Positions 54,134 to 63,150 are shown, numbered from the stretch's first letter. The stretch: 64,000 nt of DNA from Hydrogenispora ethanolica (GCF_004340685.1 NZ_SLUN01000019.1:1-64000); one strand, 5' to 3'. Notes: generated by a model not told the origin, from the letters alone. Made by a program: numbers and translations.

Positions 54134-54841
54134 ATGAAGTTCAATATAAAAAAACGAATCGTATGGTTTCAGGTTCCCCCTTACAAAAAAAGATGGCTGG
54201 CTTCATTAACGGCGTTGGGCTTTTTGGTTTTGACCTCCATTATCAGTTTTTATATCGTTGATTTCCGGATTCGCCCGACCTTGGTGCAACTGGTCCGGGT
54301 CGCGGCTCACAAGACCGCGATCCAAGCGATTAATGATTCGATCCGGGCGAATATTTCCCCGGATATCGAATACCAGAGCCTGATCCGAATGCAGCTGGAC
54401 TCCGAAGGGCGGGTAACCTTTTTCCAGCCGAATACCGGGGCGATTAACCGGATCGCTTCTGAAGCCACCCTTGCGGTTCAGAAACGATTAACCGGTTTAC
54501 CGCGTCAGGAAGTCAAAATTCCCCTTTGGCAGGTCTTTGGGTCCAAGATTTTGGCTGGTTATGGGCCGGAGTTACCGGTGCGGATCACCCCGGTAGGACT
54601 GGTGGACAGTACGATCAATGACCGATTCGATGCCGCCGGCATTAATCAGACCCGGCACCGGATCTTCATCCGAATCACCGCGATAATTCGGGTCATCGTG
54701 CCGCTGGTCCATGAAGAAGTGGCGGTAACATCGGATATTCCGCTGACCGAGGCGGTTATTGTGGGAGCTGTCCCGGGCGTTTACGTCCATGGCGGATCCG
54801 GCGTGATCGTGCCGGGAAACCCGAATCCGCCTGGAAAATAA
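54134..54841 (+). CDS. yunB: Sporulation protein YunB
   Basis: This is a 235-residue membrane-anchored protein matching YunB. A basic start is followed by a membrane helix (about 22-43, LASLTALGFLVLTSIISFYIV), then the extracytoplasmic domain with FRIRPTLVQLVRVAAHKTAIQAINDSI, QPNTGAINRIASEATLAVQKRL and the C-terminal half VEEVAVTSDIPLTEAVIVGAVPGVYV-like block. B. subtilis yunB is under sigma-E control and needed for normal sporulation; its exact role is unknown. ATG 54134 follows GAGGCGGTG; an upstream GTG overlaps that site. A Gly-Pro-Asn tail ends the protein. Confidence 0.92.
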   Translation: MKFNIKKRIVWFQVPPYKKRWLASLTALGFLVLTSIISFYIVDFRIRPTLVQLVRVAAHKTAIQAINDSIRANISPDIEYQSLIRMQLDSEGRVTFFQPNTGAINRIASEATLAVQKRLTGLPRQEVKIPLWQVFGSKILAGYGPELPVRITPVGLVDSTINDRFDAAGINQTRHRIFIRITAIIRVIVPLVHEEVAVTSDIPLTEAVIVGAVPGVYVHGGSGVIVPGNPNPPGK

Positions 54842-54988
54842 TTTGACAAATTACAGGAAAAGCTCGCGGAAAGGGGAATATTATCAAGGATCGGCACCTT
54901 TCGACATCATTCCGAGCCGCGCCATATGGAAAAAGATTCACAGGCAAATCAAGGAATGAAATACTATGACTACGATTGGGGATCCATC

Positions 54989-55642
54989 ATGAGACTTGTT
55001 CAGCCGTTACCGGAGTATTTTCAATTGGCGCGCCAATTGTATCAGACCGGACCCGCACATGATTTTTCCCATATTGAACGGGTATTTCGATTGGCGCTGA
55101 AAATTGGCGCCGCTGAAAATGCAAATCTACAGATCCTGGGTTTGGCTGCTTTGTTTCATGATTTAGCCCGTGATGAGGAGGCCGCGAGCCAAGGAATGAT
55201 CTGTCATGCCGCGGCCAGCGCGGAGCGAACCCGCCGGATTTTACTCAGCCGCGGCATGAACCCGGCGGTGGTGGAAGCGGTTTGTGATTGTATCGCCACC
55301 CATCGTTACCGGGATGAACATAAACCGGAAACGCTCGAAGCGAAGTGCCTTTTTGATGCCGACAAACTAGACTCGCTGGGTGCGGTGGGAGTCGCCCGCG
55401 CCTATCTGTGGCTCGGCGAACGGGGTGGCACGGTTTATGTTCCGCGCCAAGTTTGGGAACGAACCGATTTTCGGAGTAACCGCCCGGAAGACGATTCACT
55501 GCAAAGAGAATGGTTCATCAAACTTCAATACCTGAAAGATAACTTGTATACGGAAACCGCCCGGGCCTTGGCGGAAAAACGCCATCGCACCATGGAAGCT
55601 TTTTTGGAGATCCTCGCCCGCGAAGTGGTCGGAGAAGAGTGA
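54989..55642 (+). CDS. HD-domain phosphohydrolase (YedJ-like)
   Basis: This is a 217-residue HD-superfamily protein. Metal-binding residues occur in HDFSHIERV, LAALFHDLARDEE (the HD pair), ATHRYRD and FDADKLDSLGAVGVARAY. That pattern is typical of the YedJ-like group of phosphohydrolases, whose substrate is not settled. I chose the ATG at 54989 (MRLVQPLPEYF), preceded by a GGGGA; earlier in-frame ATGs at 54926 and 54956 have poor ribosome sites, so the start is not certain. It is on the same strand between yunB and the M20 peptidase, 75 bp before the latter. Confidence 0.8.
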   Translation: MRLVQPLPEYFQLARQLYQTGPAHDFSHIERVFRLALKIGAAENANLQILGLAALFHDLARDEEAASQGMICHAAASAERTRRILLSRGMNPAVVEAVCDCIATHRYRDEHKPETLEAKCLFDADKLDSLGAVGVARAYLWLGERGGTVYVPRQVWERTDFRSNRPEDDSLQREWFIKLQYLKDNLYTETARALAEKRHRTMEAFLEILAREVVGEE

Positions 55643-55717
55643 CGCCGGCCGGGACGGACTATCCGCCCATATTGGACCGTTCCCATGGACTTTTGAATTG
55701 GCTGGAGGAGTAAGACG

Positions 55718-57025
55718 ATGTTCGATTGGGATTCGATTCGGACCGAAACGATCCGACTGTTACAAGACCTGATTCGTATCAATACCACCAATCCGCCGGG
55801 TAACGAGATTCAAATTGCCCTGTATATTCAGGAGTTCTTGCAGCGGGAAGGGATTGGATGCACCATCCATGAAGCCGCCCCGGGACGGGCCAATCTGGTG
55901 GCGCGCCTGCCCGGCATCGGCAATGGCAAACCCCTCATTGTACTCAGCCATTTGGATGTTGTACCCGCAAACTCCGGCCAATGGCGGTTTGATCCTTTTG
56001 AAGGCGCGGTGGCGGAGGATTATCTTTGGGGCCGGGGCGCTTTGGATATGAAAGGCATGCTGGCGATGGAGCTGATGGCCTTGGTCCTGCTCAAGCGCTC
56101 GGGAATGATGCCGCCGCGGGAAATTATGCTGGTGGCTGTCGCCGATGAAGAAGCCGGAGGCAACCTGGGCATGGGTTGGCTTATCGAACAGGATATTCCG
56201 GGGTTGAAAGAAGCGGAGTACGTTATCAACGAGGGCGGATTCGGCGGCATTCGGGAGGGAATTCCGCTATTCTCTTGCCAGTGCGGGGAGAAAGGAGTAT
56301 TGTGGGTCAAACTCACGGTGCCCGGCACACCCGGACATGCCTCCATGCCGGCGCGGGACAATGCCATCATCAAGATGGTCCAAATCATCCAGCGGATTAT
56401 GCGTTTGAAACGGCCGATGATTCTTTGTGAAACCAGCCGGGCGTATTTGAAGGAATTAGCCTACTTAAAGGGCCTGAATCTTGAGTCCCAAATTGCGCTC
56501 GATTACAGTCTCCAACTGTTTGCCACCCGCCATCTCAAGGATGAACGCTCCATTCAAGCGATGCTCTACCATACGATTTCACCCACCATTTTACAGGCTG
56601 GCTTGAAAGCCAATGTCTTGCCCGAGGCTTGTGAGCTGACTTTAGACTGCCGGTTGTTGCCCGGCGAAACGCCGGGTCATTTCTTGGCGGAGATTCAAAA
56701 ATCCGTCAATGATTCGGCGGTTCAGTACGAAATACTTCAGGCCGCCGATCCGACGGAATCTTCCTCCGACACTCAGTTGTTCAAGACCATGGGCCGGATC
56801 CTGCAACAAGAAGTGCCACAGGCGGTTTTGGTGCCGTTTCTTTCGCCTATCGCGACCGATTCCCGGTTTTTTCGCTACCGTTCCATTACAGCTTACGGCT
56901 TGATGCCGGTCATTATCTCCGAGGCTGAACTCCAACGGCTGCACGGCATCGACGAACGGCTTTCGCTTCCCAATTTAGAACGGGGAACGCGCATCATGTA
57001 TGAGATCTTGCGGCAGCTTGAATAG
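55718..57025 (+). CDS. M20 family metallopeptidase / deacylase
   Basis: This is a 435-residue M20 enzyme. Metal-binding and catalytic residues are visible in IVLSHLDVVPA (near residue 76), WGRGALDMKG, VAVADEEAGG and the C-terminal ITAYGLMPV region. A lid domain with PGTPGHASMPARDNAI lies between. Members hydrolyse dipeptides, N-acyl amino acids or related substrates; the large TNPPGNE start is like the ArgE/DapE/acyl-lysine deacylase branch. The substrate cannot be told. GGAGGAG precedes the ATG. A terminator follows at 57063. Confidence 0.88.
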   Translation: MFDWDSIRTETIRLLQDLIRINTTNPPGNEIQIALYIQEFLQREGIGCTIHEAAPGRANLVARLPGIGNGKPLIVLSHLDVVPANSGQWRFDPFEGAVAEDYLWGRGALDMKGMLAMELMALVLLKRSGMMPPREIMLVAVADEEAGGNLGMGWLIEQDIPGLKEAEYVINEGGFGGIREGIPLFSCQCGEKGVLWVKLTVPGTPGHASMPARDNAIIKMVQIIQRIMRLKRPMILCETSRAYLKELAYLKGLNLESQIALDYSLQLFATRHLKDERSIQAMLYHTISPTILQAGLKANVLPEACELTLDCRLLPGETPGHFLAEIQKSVNDSAVQYEILQAADPTESSSDTQLFKTMGRILQQEVPQAVLVPFLSPIATDSRFFRYRSITAYGLMPVIISEAELQRLHGIDERLSLPNLERGTRIMYEILRQLE

Positions 57026-57062
57026 GCGCCAAAATTTTATATTTGCTATATAAAATCACATT

Positions 57063-57089
57063 ACCCGGATCTTGAATCCGGGTTTCTTT
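57063..57089 (+). terminator. Terminator after the M20 peptidase gene
   Basis: The stem ACCCGGA / TCCGGGT has a 6-nt loop and is followed by TTCTTT. Confidence 0.85.
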
Positions 57090-57274
57090 ATATGATGATG
57101 AACTTTGCGGAGAAAGACCATTTTTCAAAATGTAAAATAACGCGCTAGAGAATACGGTATACAAGAAGCATCGAAAATACAGGGTTTTTGGCGAAAAAAT
57201 GCAGGAATAAGGGCGAATTGGTCGAATTCCCGAATAAAATATGGGTGATTGAAAGTTGTAAGGAGCGGATAATC

Positions 57275-58468
57275 GTGAAATTGTCTGAACGGGCACACGG
57301 CATCAATCCTTCGCCGACGCTGGCGATTGATGCCAAGGCCAAGCAGATGCTCAAGGATGGAATGGATGTCATTGGTTTCGGAGCCGGCGAACCGGACTTC
57401 GATACCCCGGAAGTTATCAAAGACGAAGCGATCGCCGCGCTGAAAAAAGGCGAGACGAAATATACCCCGGCATCCGGTACTGTCCAACTGAAAGAAGCAG
57501 TCTGTCTGAAGATGGAACGGGATCATGGTTTGAAATACGCCCCGAATCAGGTGGTGATCTGCTGTGGCGCGAAACATGCGCTGTATAATCTGTTTCAAGT
57601 GATCTGTGACCCGGGCGATGAGGTGGTCATTCCCGGACCCTATTGGGTCAGCTATTCGGAGCAGGTATTGCTGGCAGGCGCTAAACCGGTTATCGTTCCC
57701 ACCTGCGAAGCGGCCGGATTCAAAATGACTGCCGCCCAATTCCGCGAGGCGATTACTCCCCGGACGGTGGCGCTCATCCTCAACAGCCCTTCCAACCCGA
57801 CGGGAACCGTTTATAGCCGGGAGGAGCTGGAAGCCATCGCCGCGATTGCGGTTGAAAAGCAGATTACGGTGGTATCCGATGAGATTTACGAGAAATTGCT
57901 TTATGAAGGGGAACATGTCAGCATCGCCAGTCTTGGGCAAGCGATTAAGGACTTGACGATCATCATCAACGGCGTGGCCAAGACCTATGCCATGACCGGC
58001 TGGCGGATCGGGTACGCCGTGGGAGACGCCAAGATCATCAAAGCCATCGGCGATCTCCAAAGTCACAGTACCTCCAATCCGACCAGTTTTTGTCAAAGCG
58101 CCAGCGCTTACGCCATTGCCCATCCGCCGACGGCGGAGATTGAGAAGATGGTGGGCGAGTTCCACAGCCGCCGCGACTACATGGTGGAGAAGGTCAACCA
58201 GATTCCCGGACTGAGCTGCCGCAAACCGGAAGGCGCATTTTATGTTTTCGTGAATATGAGCGGACTGATTGGCAAACGGTTTGACGGCGTCCCCATCACG
58301 GACGGAGATAAACTGGCTGACCTTTTGCTGCAGCGTTCCAATGTCGCGGTAGTCCCCGGTTCGGGATTCGGCGCGCCTGAGTATTTCCGGCTGTCCTATG
58401 CGACTTCCCGGGCGAAAATCGAAAAAGGCCTGGAACGGATCGCGCAATTTGTGGCCAGGTGTTCGTAA
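57275..58468 (+). CDS. Class I aminotransferase, aspartate-aminotransferase type
   Basis: This is a 397-residue fold-type I PLP enzyme (MKLSERAHGINPSPTLAIDAKAKQM). Substrate and cofactor motifs are FGAGEPDFDTPEVI, KYTPASGTVQLKEAV, PYWVSYSEQVLLAGA, ILNSPSNPTGTVYS and the PLP lysine in GVAKTYAMTGWRIGY, with Arg in FRLSYATS. This is the AspB/AspC-like Ib group, which moves amino groups between aspartate and 2-oxoglutarate, sometimes with prephenate activity. The start is GTG 57275, 9 nt after AAGGAG; the frame upstream to 57188 has no ribosome site. It ends before a terminator and TIR element copy 5. Confidence 0.93.
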   Translation: MKLSERAHGINPSPTLAIDAKAKQMLKDGMDVIGFGAGEPDFDTPEVIKDEAIAALKKGETKYTPASGTVQLKEAVCLKMERDHGLKYAPNQVVICCGAKHALYNLFQVICDPGDEVVIPGPYWVSYSEQVLLAGAKPVIVPTCEAAGFKMTAAQFREAITPRTVALILNSPSNPTGTVYSREELEAIAAIAVEKQITVVSDEIYEKLLYEGEHVSIASLGQAIKDLTIIINGVAKTYAMTGWRIGYAVGDAKIIKAIGDLQSHSTSNPTSFCQSASAYAIAHPPTAEIEKMVGEFHSRRDYMVEKVNQIPGLSCRKPEGAFYVFVNMSGLIGKRFDGVPITDGDKLADLLLQRSNVAVVPGSGFGAPEYFRLSYATSRAKIEKGLERIAQFVARCS

Positions 58469-58493
58469 CCTGAATCGTCTATTCCGCAACAAG

Positions 58494-58517
58494 CCGGCGA
58501 AGAGCCGGTTTTTTTCA
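58494..58517 (+). terminator. Terminator after the aminotransferase gene
   Basis: The stem CCGGC / GCCGG (loop GAAGA) is followed by seven T. Confidence 0.8.
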
Positions 58518-58530
58518 TGGTAAAGTCCGT

Positions 58531-58668
58531 TTTTAAAAGCCATGTGATAAAGTCGTCCATTCGGAAATCATCCTTTCAGCGGACTAAAAAACGACCTTAT
58601 CCCTTGCTTTTCTGAGCTTTTGTGTTCACCCTGGCCTTCGGACAGGGTTTATCACAACGCTTTTAAAA
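58531..58668 (+). repeat. Dispersed TIR element, copy 5 (best preserved)
   Basis: A 138-bp element has the left end TTTTAAAAGCCATGTGATAA and right end TTATCACAACGCTTTTAAAA, inverted repeats with 2 mismatches near the centre. Internal GACCTTATCCCTTGC, CTGAGCTTTTGTG and a CCTGGCCTTCGGACAGG hairpin follow the same order as the copies at 30.9 and 34.4 kb. No ORF is present, so it is not an autonomous transposon. Confidence 0.85.
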
Positions 58669-58770
58669 GAACATAGAAGGAATCGGGAAGAAAAAAAACG
58701 AATAGAAATAACCGGAAAGATGCAGAAGAGGGTTCTTTTCGCCAAAAATTCATCGACGATAAGGGGGATA

Positions 58771-59757
58771 ATGGTGCTTTATCCTTTGAAATTTCAGCCC
58801 GTGTATAAAGATTATTTATGGGGCGGCCGCAACCTGGAGCGTCTCGGCAGAAAACTTCCGGACGGGATCGTCGCTGAGAGCTGGGAAGTCTCAGCCCATC
58901 CCGACGGGGTCAGCCTGATTACTAACGGCGAATATGCCGGTTCGACCCTACCCGATTATTTGCGCCGTTTTGGCCGGGCGGCGATTGGCTCCGCCTTGCC
59001 GGAAGCGCATGCGCAACAGTTCCCGTTGCTCATCAAGCTCATCGATGCCAACCAAAAACTCTCGGTTCAGGTCCACCCCGATGACCTCTATGCCCAGTCT
59101 CATGAGGGCGGGTACGGCAAGAACGAGATGTGGTATATTATCTCCGCCGAACCCGGCTCCCAGATCATTTATGATGTGAGACCCGGGGTCAGCCGGGATT
59201 CGCTCGCCCAAGCCGTCCGGGAGAACCGCATCGCCGATTGTCTGCAAACCGTTCCGGTGAGCGCCGGCGACGCGTTCAATATCCCGGCGGGAAAAGTCCA
59301 TGGTCTCGGGGCGGGGATCGTTCTCGCCGAAATCCAGCAGAGTTCCAATTTGACCTACCGTCTTTACGACTACGATCGGACGGACGCGGCGGGCCACAAA
59401 CGGCCGCTGCATATCGACAAGGGGCTCGATGTCATCGATTTTGCGGCAGCCGGCCGGGATCCCAAGATCAAAGGGCAACGTTTTTCCCTGGGCCAAGCCG
59501 GAGTGAAAGAGCTTTTGGTCGCCAACCGCTATTTCGGAGTCGAGCTGTACGACCTGGATGGAGAGCTGGGAGAGACCACGGCCGGGGAACGCTTCTTCAT
59601 CTATACCTTTATCTCGGGTACGGGCGAGATCCGTTACGCCGGCGGCGTTTTGCCGATCGCGCCCGCCGAATCGGTGTTCATCTCGGCGGGGTTGGGCGAT
59701 TTTATCATCGCCGGACAGCTTAAATATCTCAAATCTTATGTGCCCAATCAGCTTTGA
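58771..59757 (+). CDS. manA: Class I mannose-6-phosphate isomerase
   Basis: This is a 328-residue cupin-fold phosphomannose isomerase. Motifs are VYKDYLWGGRNL near the start, PLLIKLIDANQKLSVQVHPDD with the zinc-binding Gln and His, YGKNEMWYII with Glu, and NIPAGKVHGLGAGIVLAEIQQSSNLTYRLYDY. It interconverts mannose-6-phosphate and fructose-6-phosphate. ATG 58771 follows AAGGGGG; an earlier in-frame ATG at 58720 has no ribosome site. It is convergent with the glycan locus to the right, so joint use of mannose-containing glycans is possible but not shown. Confidence 0.9.
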   Translation: MVLYPLKFQPVYKDYLWGGRNLERLGRKLPDGIVAESWEVSAHPDGVSLITNGEYAGSTLPDYLRRFGRAAIGSALPEAHAQQFPLLIKLIDANQKLSVQVHPDDLYAQSHEGGYGKNEMWYIISAEPGSQIIYDVRPGVSRDSLAQAVRENRIADCLQTVPVSAGDAFNIPAGKVHGLGAGIVLAEIQQSSNLTYRLYDYDRTDAAGHKRPLHIDKGLDVIDFAAAGRDPKIKGQRFSLGQAGVKELLVANRYFGVELYDLDGELGETTAGERFFIYTFISGTGEIRYAGGVLPIAPAESVFISAGLGDFIIAGQLKYLKSYVPNQL

Positions 59758-59773
59758 TGGGGTAAGCACAGTA

Positions 59774-59808
59774 AGAAAAAGGCCGGATAAATCTTCCGGT
59801 CTTTTTCT
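59774..59808. terminator. Bidirectional terminator between manA and the sialidase-like gene
   Basis: AGAAAAAGGCCGGA / TTCCGGTCTTTTTCT forms a stem flanked by A- and T-runs. It can serve both convergent genes and overlaps the stop of the minus-strand gene. Confidence 0.85.
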
Positions 59809-60827
59809 TATGGATTCGTATAGTGGAGCTCCCCAAAAACGATCCGTTCCCGTTTCCAAGTGTAAGTCAGATACACTCTATCTGCCGCCGCGATGATGGC
59901 GGGATAAGAATATTCGCCTTCACCGGCCTCCAGGACCAAGTCGTTACCCCAGGTGCGGCCGTTATCGGATGAGGTGGCCAAAACCAGCGGGGTACGCGGC
60001 CCCCAATTGAGGCCGACCGGGTTAAAAATAAGCGCCAAGACGCCATCCTGCAATTTGACCAGATCAATCCCACTGTTATTGTTGGGGAGTCCGGTAGGGT
60101 AAGCCTCGGACCAGGTCCGTCCGAAATCAGCCGAATCGCTCCGGTAGATCCGGCCTTCGGTACTCCGCAACAGCATATGGACCCGGCCCGGCTCCGACTC
60201 CCAAAGAGTCGGTTGGATGACGCCCCGGCCCCGGAAGGATTGTTCCGAGACGGGGATATCGCTGCGAATCTCCATATCGGCGCCCTCATGAAGGCTCGCG
60301 ATGCGGATTTCGTTGCTCTTCCGCCAGGTTTCTCCTTGGTCGATCGACCGGTCGGCGAACGCTTTCCAGATCCCGTCTTCAGTAGAGGCCGGCGCCAGCC
60401 AGCTGCCATCGGAGAGCACGATCAACTTATTCCGCACCGGGCCGCGTCCGCCCCGGTCACCGGGGACTAGTTCCACTGGTTCTGTCCAGGTCAGACCGTT
60501 ATCCTGCGATATTTTCAAGCGGGTAGACCATTCCTTCAGTAGCCGCCCGACCTTATAAAAGAGCCACACCGTGCCGTCGGGCCGGGTGAAGAGCACCGGG
60601 TTCCAATGAGGCAGCCCTGCTTCGGCGGCCACTTGGACCGGCGGGGTCCATTGCCCGCCGCTCCGCCGCGCCGACCAGATCGCCACATCATCGGCGCCTT
60701 CCCGGCTTCCGCCGAACCATGCCGCCAAAACATCTCCGCCCGGGAGTAAGGTAAGATGGGAGGCGTGGCAACATTCGAAAGGCATTTTTCCTGTAAAGAC
60801 AAATTCCCGGGTTACTGTTTTCAACAT
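59808..60827 (-). CDS. Sialidase-like beta-propeller protein (BNR/Asp-box)
   Basis: This is a 339-residue six-bladed propeller with four Asp-box repeats (SxDxGxTW): SQDNGLTW, SIDQGETW, SADFGRTW and SSDNGRTW. It starts MLKTVTREFVFTGKMPFECCHASHLTLLPGGDVLAAWFGGSREGADDVAIW, as in the exo-alpha-sialidase/BNR_2 group, which includes sialidases and unsaturated glycan-acting enzymes. No signal peptide is visible, so it would act in the cytoplasm on imported sugars. The ABC transporter genes lie upstream on the same strand, but ~617 bp of repeat arrays separate them. GGAGGG precedes the ATG. True sialic acid specificity is unproven. Confidence 0.78.
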   Translation of the reverse strand: MLKTVTREFVFTGKMPFECCHASHLTLLPGGDVLAAWFGGSREGADDVAIWSARRSGGQWTPPVQVAAEAGLPHWNPVLFTRPDGTVWLFYKVGRLLKEWSTRLKISQDNGLTWTEPVELVPGDRGGRGPVRNKLIVLSDGSWLAPASTEDGIWKAFADRSIDQGETWRKSNEIRIASLHEGADMEIRSDIPVSEQSFRGRGVIQPTLWESEPGRVHMLLRSTEGRIYRSDSADFGRTWSEAYPTGLPNNNSGIDLVKLQDGVLALIFNPVGLNWGPRTPLVLATSSDNGRTWGNDLVLEAGEGEYSYPAIIAAADRVYLTYTWKRERIVFGELHYTNP

Positions 60828-60947
60828 GGAAAAAATCCCTCCGGTTAAACAATCGCGTTTTTCTACATTCCCGTTTTTCCTTATCGGCTTTTGTAAGAAC
60901 AAAATGGTTGGACCATCTGCAACCGAACAGGGATGACAGGCGGGGAA

Positions 60948-61073
60948 GCTTCCCCGTGGTTCCGTCTTGCTTCCCCACGGCTCCGGGAAACTTCCTCAAG
61001 CTTCCGTCCTCGATCCCGAAACCTTGGGGCAGGTTCCGGAAGGCTCCGGGAAGCTTCCCCAGGCTTTGAGGAA
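60948..61073. repeat. GC-rich array of six 21-nt units
   Basis: Six consecutive 21-nt units share a core near GCTTCCCCA.GGCTCCGGGAA (for example 60969-60989 and 61053-61073). It abuts the differently based array at 61080 in the same 21-nt phase, apart from a 6-nt joint. No credible coding start is seen. It is part of the gene-free 60828-61444. Confidence 0.75.
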
Positions 61074-61079
61074 GTAGGG

Positions 61080-61290
61080 ATGATTCTTGGGGAAGAAAGG
61101 ATCAGAAGATCCGTTGAAAGGATCAGTAGATCCCTAACAAGGATGAAAACCATACCTAACAAGGAAGGAGGCATCCCTTACAAGGATGAAGGAATCCTTT
61201 GAAAGGATCATGGCATCCCTAACAAGGATGGCTTTTATCCTAACAAGGATGAAGAACATCCTTGTTGGACCGAGGATCATCCCTGACATG
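61080..61290. repeat. Array of ten 21-nt units with ATCC...GGAT mini-hairpins
   Basis: Units of 21 nt (one of 22) share the core ATCCCTAACAAGGAT, a small hairpin with loop CTAACAA or similar; variants have ATCCTTTGAAAGGAT. The last three units match those at window positions 82-144. Both strands have open frames with heptad-like repeats, but no ribosome site or family is seen. Between here and 61444 there is no other recognised feature. Confidence 0.78.
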
Positions 61291-61444
61291 ACCGCGCCGA
61301 TCCGGGACGGACGAAAGGAAGTCCATGTCGGAATCGGAGCGGCGGCTCTTTGCCCGGGAGTTGGAACGAATGATCCATCGTACCGGTATGAAAGCCATGG
61401 CATAAGTCCATCAAAATCGCAAGGCTCACGCAGTCGACTCGCGA

Positions 61445-62284
61445 TTACCCCTTGATACCGGAAGAGACGATGCCTTGCACGAAGAAACGTTGCAAAATCA
61501 GGAATACGATAAGCGTCGGCAATACCGCCATGCAGGCGGCCGAGAGCGAAATGCCGTACTGAGGGGCGGATCCGCTGACTCCGCCCGCGGCGCCCATAAA
61601 TTGGGCCACGCCGACCGGCAAAGGTTTCAAATGGTCGGAACGGATGGCGATCAACGGCCAGAGGAAGCTGTTCCAACTGGAGATAAAGGTAATGATCGCC
61701 ACCGATGAAAGCGCCGGCTTGGAGAGCGGGATCATCACCCGGTAGAAGATGGTGAAATCATTGCAACCGTCGATCATCGCCGCTTCCTGCAGTTCGTTGG
61801 GGATGCTCCGGAAGAAACAGGTCAACAGGAACACTCCGGTGACATTGGCGCAGACCGGCAGGATCAGGGCGGTATACGAGTTCAACATTCCAAGCGTGGA
61901 AAAGAGCATGTACAGCGGGACGACATAGGCCTGGATCGGAACCAGCAGCATGGAGACGATCAGGCCGAACAGAATTTTTTTGCCCCGGAACTCAAGGCGC
62001 CCGAAAGCATAGGCGGCCATGGAATCCAGGACCAGCACCAGGACGGTGGAGACGATCGCCAAAAAGACGCTGTTCCAAACCCATTGCATGAACGGGAACT
62101 TCTGCAAGACCAAAGTGAAATTCTCCAAAGTCGGGGTCTGGGGTATCCATTGCGGCGGATAACTGACGATCTGGCCTTCCGGCTTGAGCGCGGAAATAAT
62201 GGTCCAGGCCATGGGAAAAAGAAAGATCAGCGCCACCAAACCCATCAGCAGATAGGGTAGAATGTTTATCCGTTTCGTCTTCAT
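61445..62284 (-). CDS. Carbohydrate ABC transporter permease (MalG type)
   Basis: This is a 279-residue CUT1-family permease with six membrane helices. The cytoplasmic EAA loop reads NELQEAAMIDGCNDFTIFYRVMIPLSKPAL, the site that docks the ATPase. The C-terminus LQRFFVQGIVSSGIKG is the typical MalG ending, with VQG.. and G.KG. It is the second permease of the operon with the gene at 62293, 8 bp away. No ATPase gene is visible, so a shared MsmX-type ATPase may energise it, as is common in Firmicutes. Confidence 0.93.
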   Translation of the reverse strand: MKTKRINILPYLLMGLVALIFLFPMAWTIISALKPEGQIVSYPPQWIPQTPTLENFTLVLQKFPFMQWVWNSVFLAIVSTVLVLVLDSMAAYAFGRLEFRGKKILFGLIVSMLLVPIQAYVVPLYMLFSTLGMLNSYTALILPVCANVTGVFLLTCFFRSIPNELQEAAMIDGCNDFTIFYRVMIPLSKPALSSVAIITFISSWNSFLWPLIAIRSDHLKPLPVGVAQFMGAAGGVSGSAPQYGISLSAACMAVLPTLIVFLILQRFFVQGIVSSGIKG

Positions 62285-62292
62285 TGCTTCAC

Positions 62293-63150
62293 CTAGCTCT
62301 CAGCTTTAATGACTTTCGACTGGAAGAGGACCAGCCCGGTTAAGATCAACAAGATCACAAAACCGATGGAGGAGCCGTAGCCCAGCGTAAAGTTTTGAAA
62401 GGCTTGACCGTACATGTACTGGACCAGGGTCAGGGTGGCGGTTCCTGGACCGCCGCTGGTCATCACATAAATCTGATCGAAGATTTGCACCGTGTTGATC
62501 AATGTCAGGGTTACGATCATCGAGGTGACCGGCGCCAGCATCGGTACGGTCAGTTTGATAAACATTTGAAAACCGTTGGCGCCGTCGATCCGGGCCGCCT
62601 CATAAAGACCGTTGTCGATGCCCTGGAGTCCCGCCAGATAGAGAATCATGTTGTAACCCACCAGCGACCAGACGGTGACGATGGATACCGCGAACAACGC
62701 CCAGTTCTCGCTGGTCAACCACTCAATCGGTCGAAGGCCGATGAAGCGCAGGTAATAATTGATGATGCCAAAGTTATTATCATACAGCCAGTTCCAGATG
62801 ATCCCGATCACCGCCGGCATAATCACATAGGGGGAGAAGACGATGGTGCGCACCAGATTCTTCCCCTTCATTCCTTGGTTCAGCAATACCGCGAACAACA
62901 GGCTGAAAAGGACCAGCGGCGGGGCGGTCAACAATAGGAACAGGAACGTATTCTTCAAAGCAATGTGAAAATTTTGGTCTTGGAACAAATACCAAAAATT
63001 CTTGAAACCGATGAATTGGGGATTGCCGATAATATCCCACTTGGTGAAACTGACCAGAATTCCGGCGATGCTCGGGCCGAGCCGGAACATGATAAAGACG
63101 ATCAAATACGGTAATAGAAAGAACAAAGCGACCTTCTCCTGCTTGCGCAT
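62293..63150 (-). CDS. Carbohydrate ABC transporter permease (MalF/UgpA type)
   Basis: This is a 285-residue CUT1 permease with six membrane helices. The EAA loop is GLYEAARIDGANGFQMFIKLTVPML. It starts MRKQEKVALFFLLPYLIVFIMFRLGPSIAGILVSFTKWD, as expected for the UgpA/MalF class without the large MalF insert. It pairs with the permease at 61445. A hairpin lies between it and the binding-protein gene. Confidence 0.94.
   Translation of the reverse strand: MRKQEKVALFFLLPYLIVFIMFRLGPSIAGILVSFTKWDIIGNPQFIGFKNFWYLFQDQNFHIALKNTFLFLLLTAPPLVLFSLLFAVLLNQGMKGKNLVRTIVFSPYVIMPAVIGIIWNWLYDNNFGIINYYLRFIGLRPIEWLTSENWALFAVSIVTVWSLVGYNMILYLAGLQGIDNGLYEAARIDGANGFQMFIKLTVPMLAPVTSMIVTLTLINTVQIFDQIYVMTSGGPGTATLTLVQYMYGQAFQNFTLGYGSSIGFVILLILTGLVLFQSKVIKAES

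Noticed and set aside
57125-58543. 472-codon antisense open frame opposite the aminotransferase gene
   Set aside because: It is a shadow of a clear class I aminotransferase; it has no ribosome site and no recognisable motif.
58948-59859. 303-codon antisense open frame opposite manA
   Set aside because: The manA motifs on the plus strand are unmistakable; the antisense frame has none.
61134-61676. Minus-strand open frame with ILVRDA-type heptads
   Set aside because: It runs from the permease gene (antisense frame) into the 21-nt array; no ribosome site and no family.
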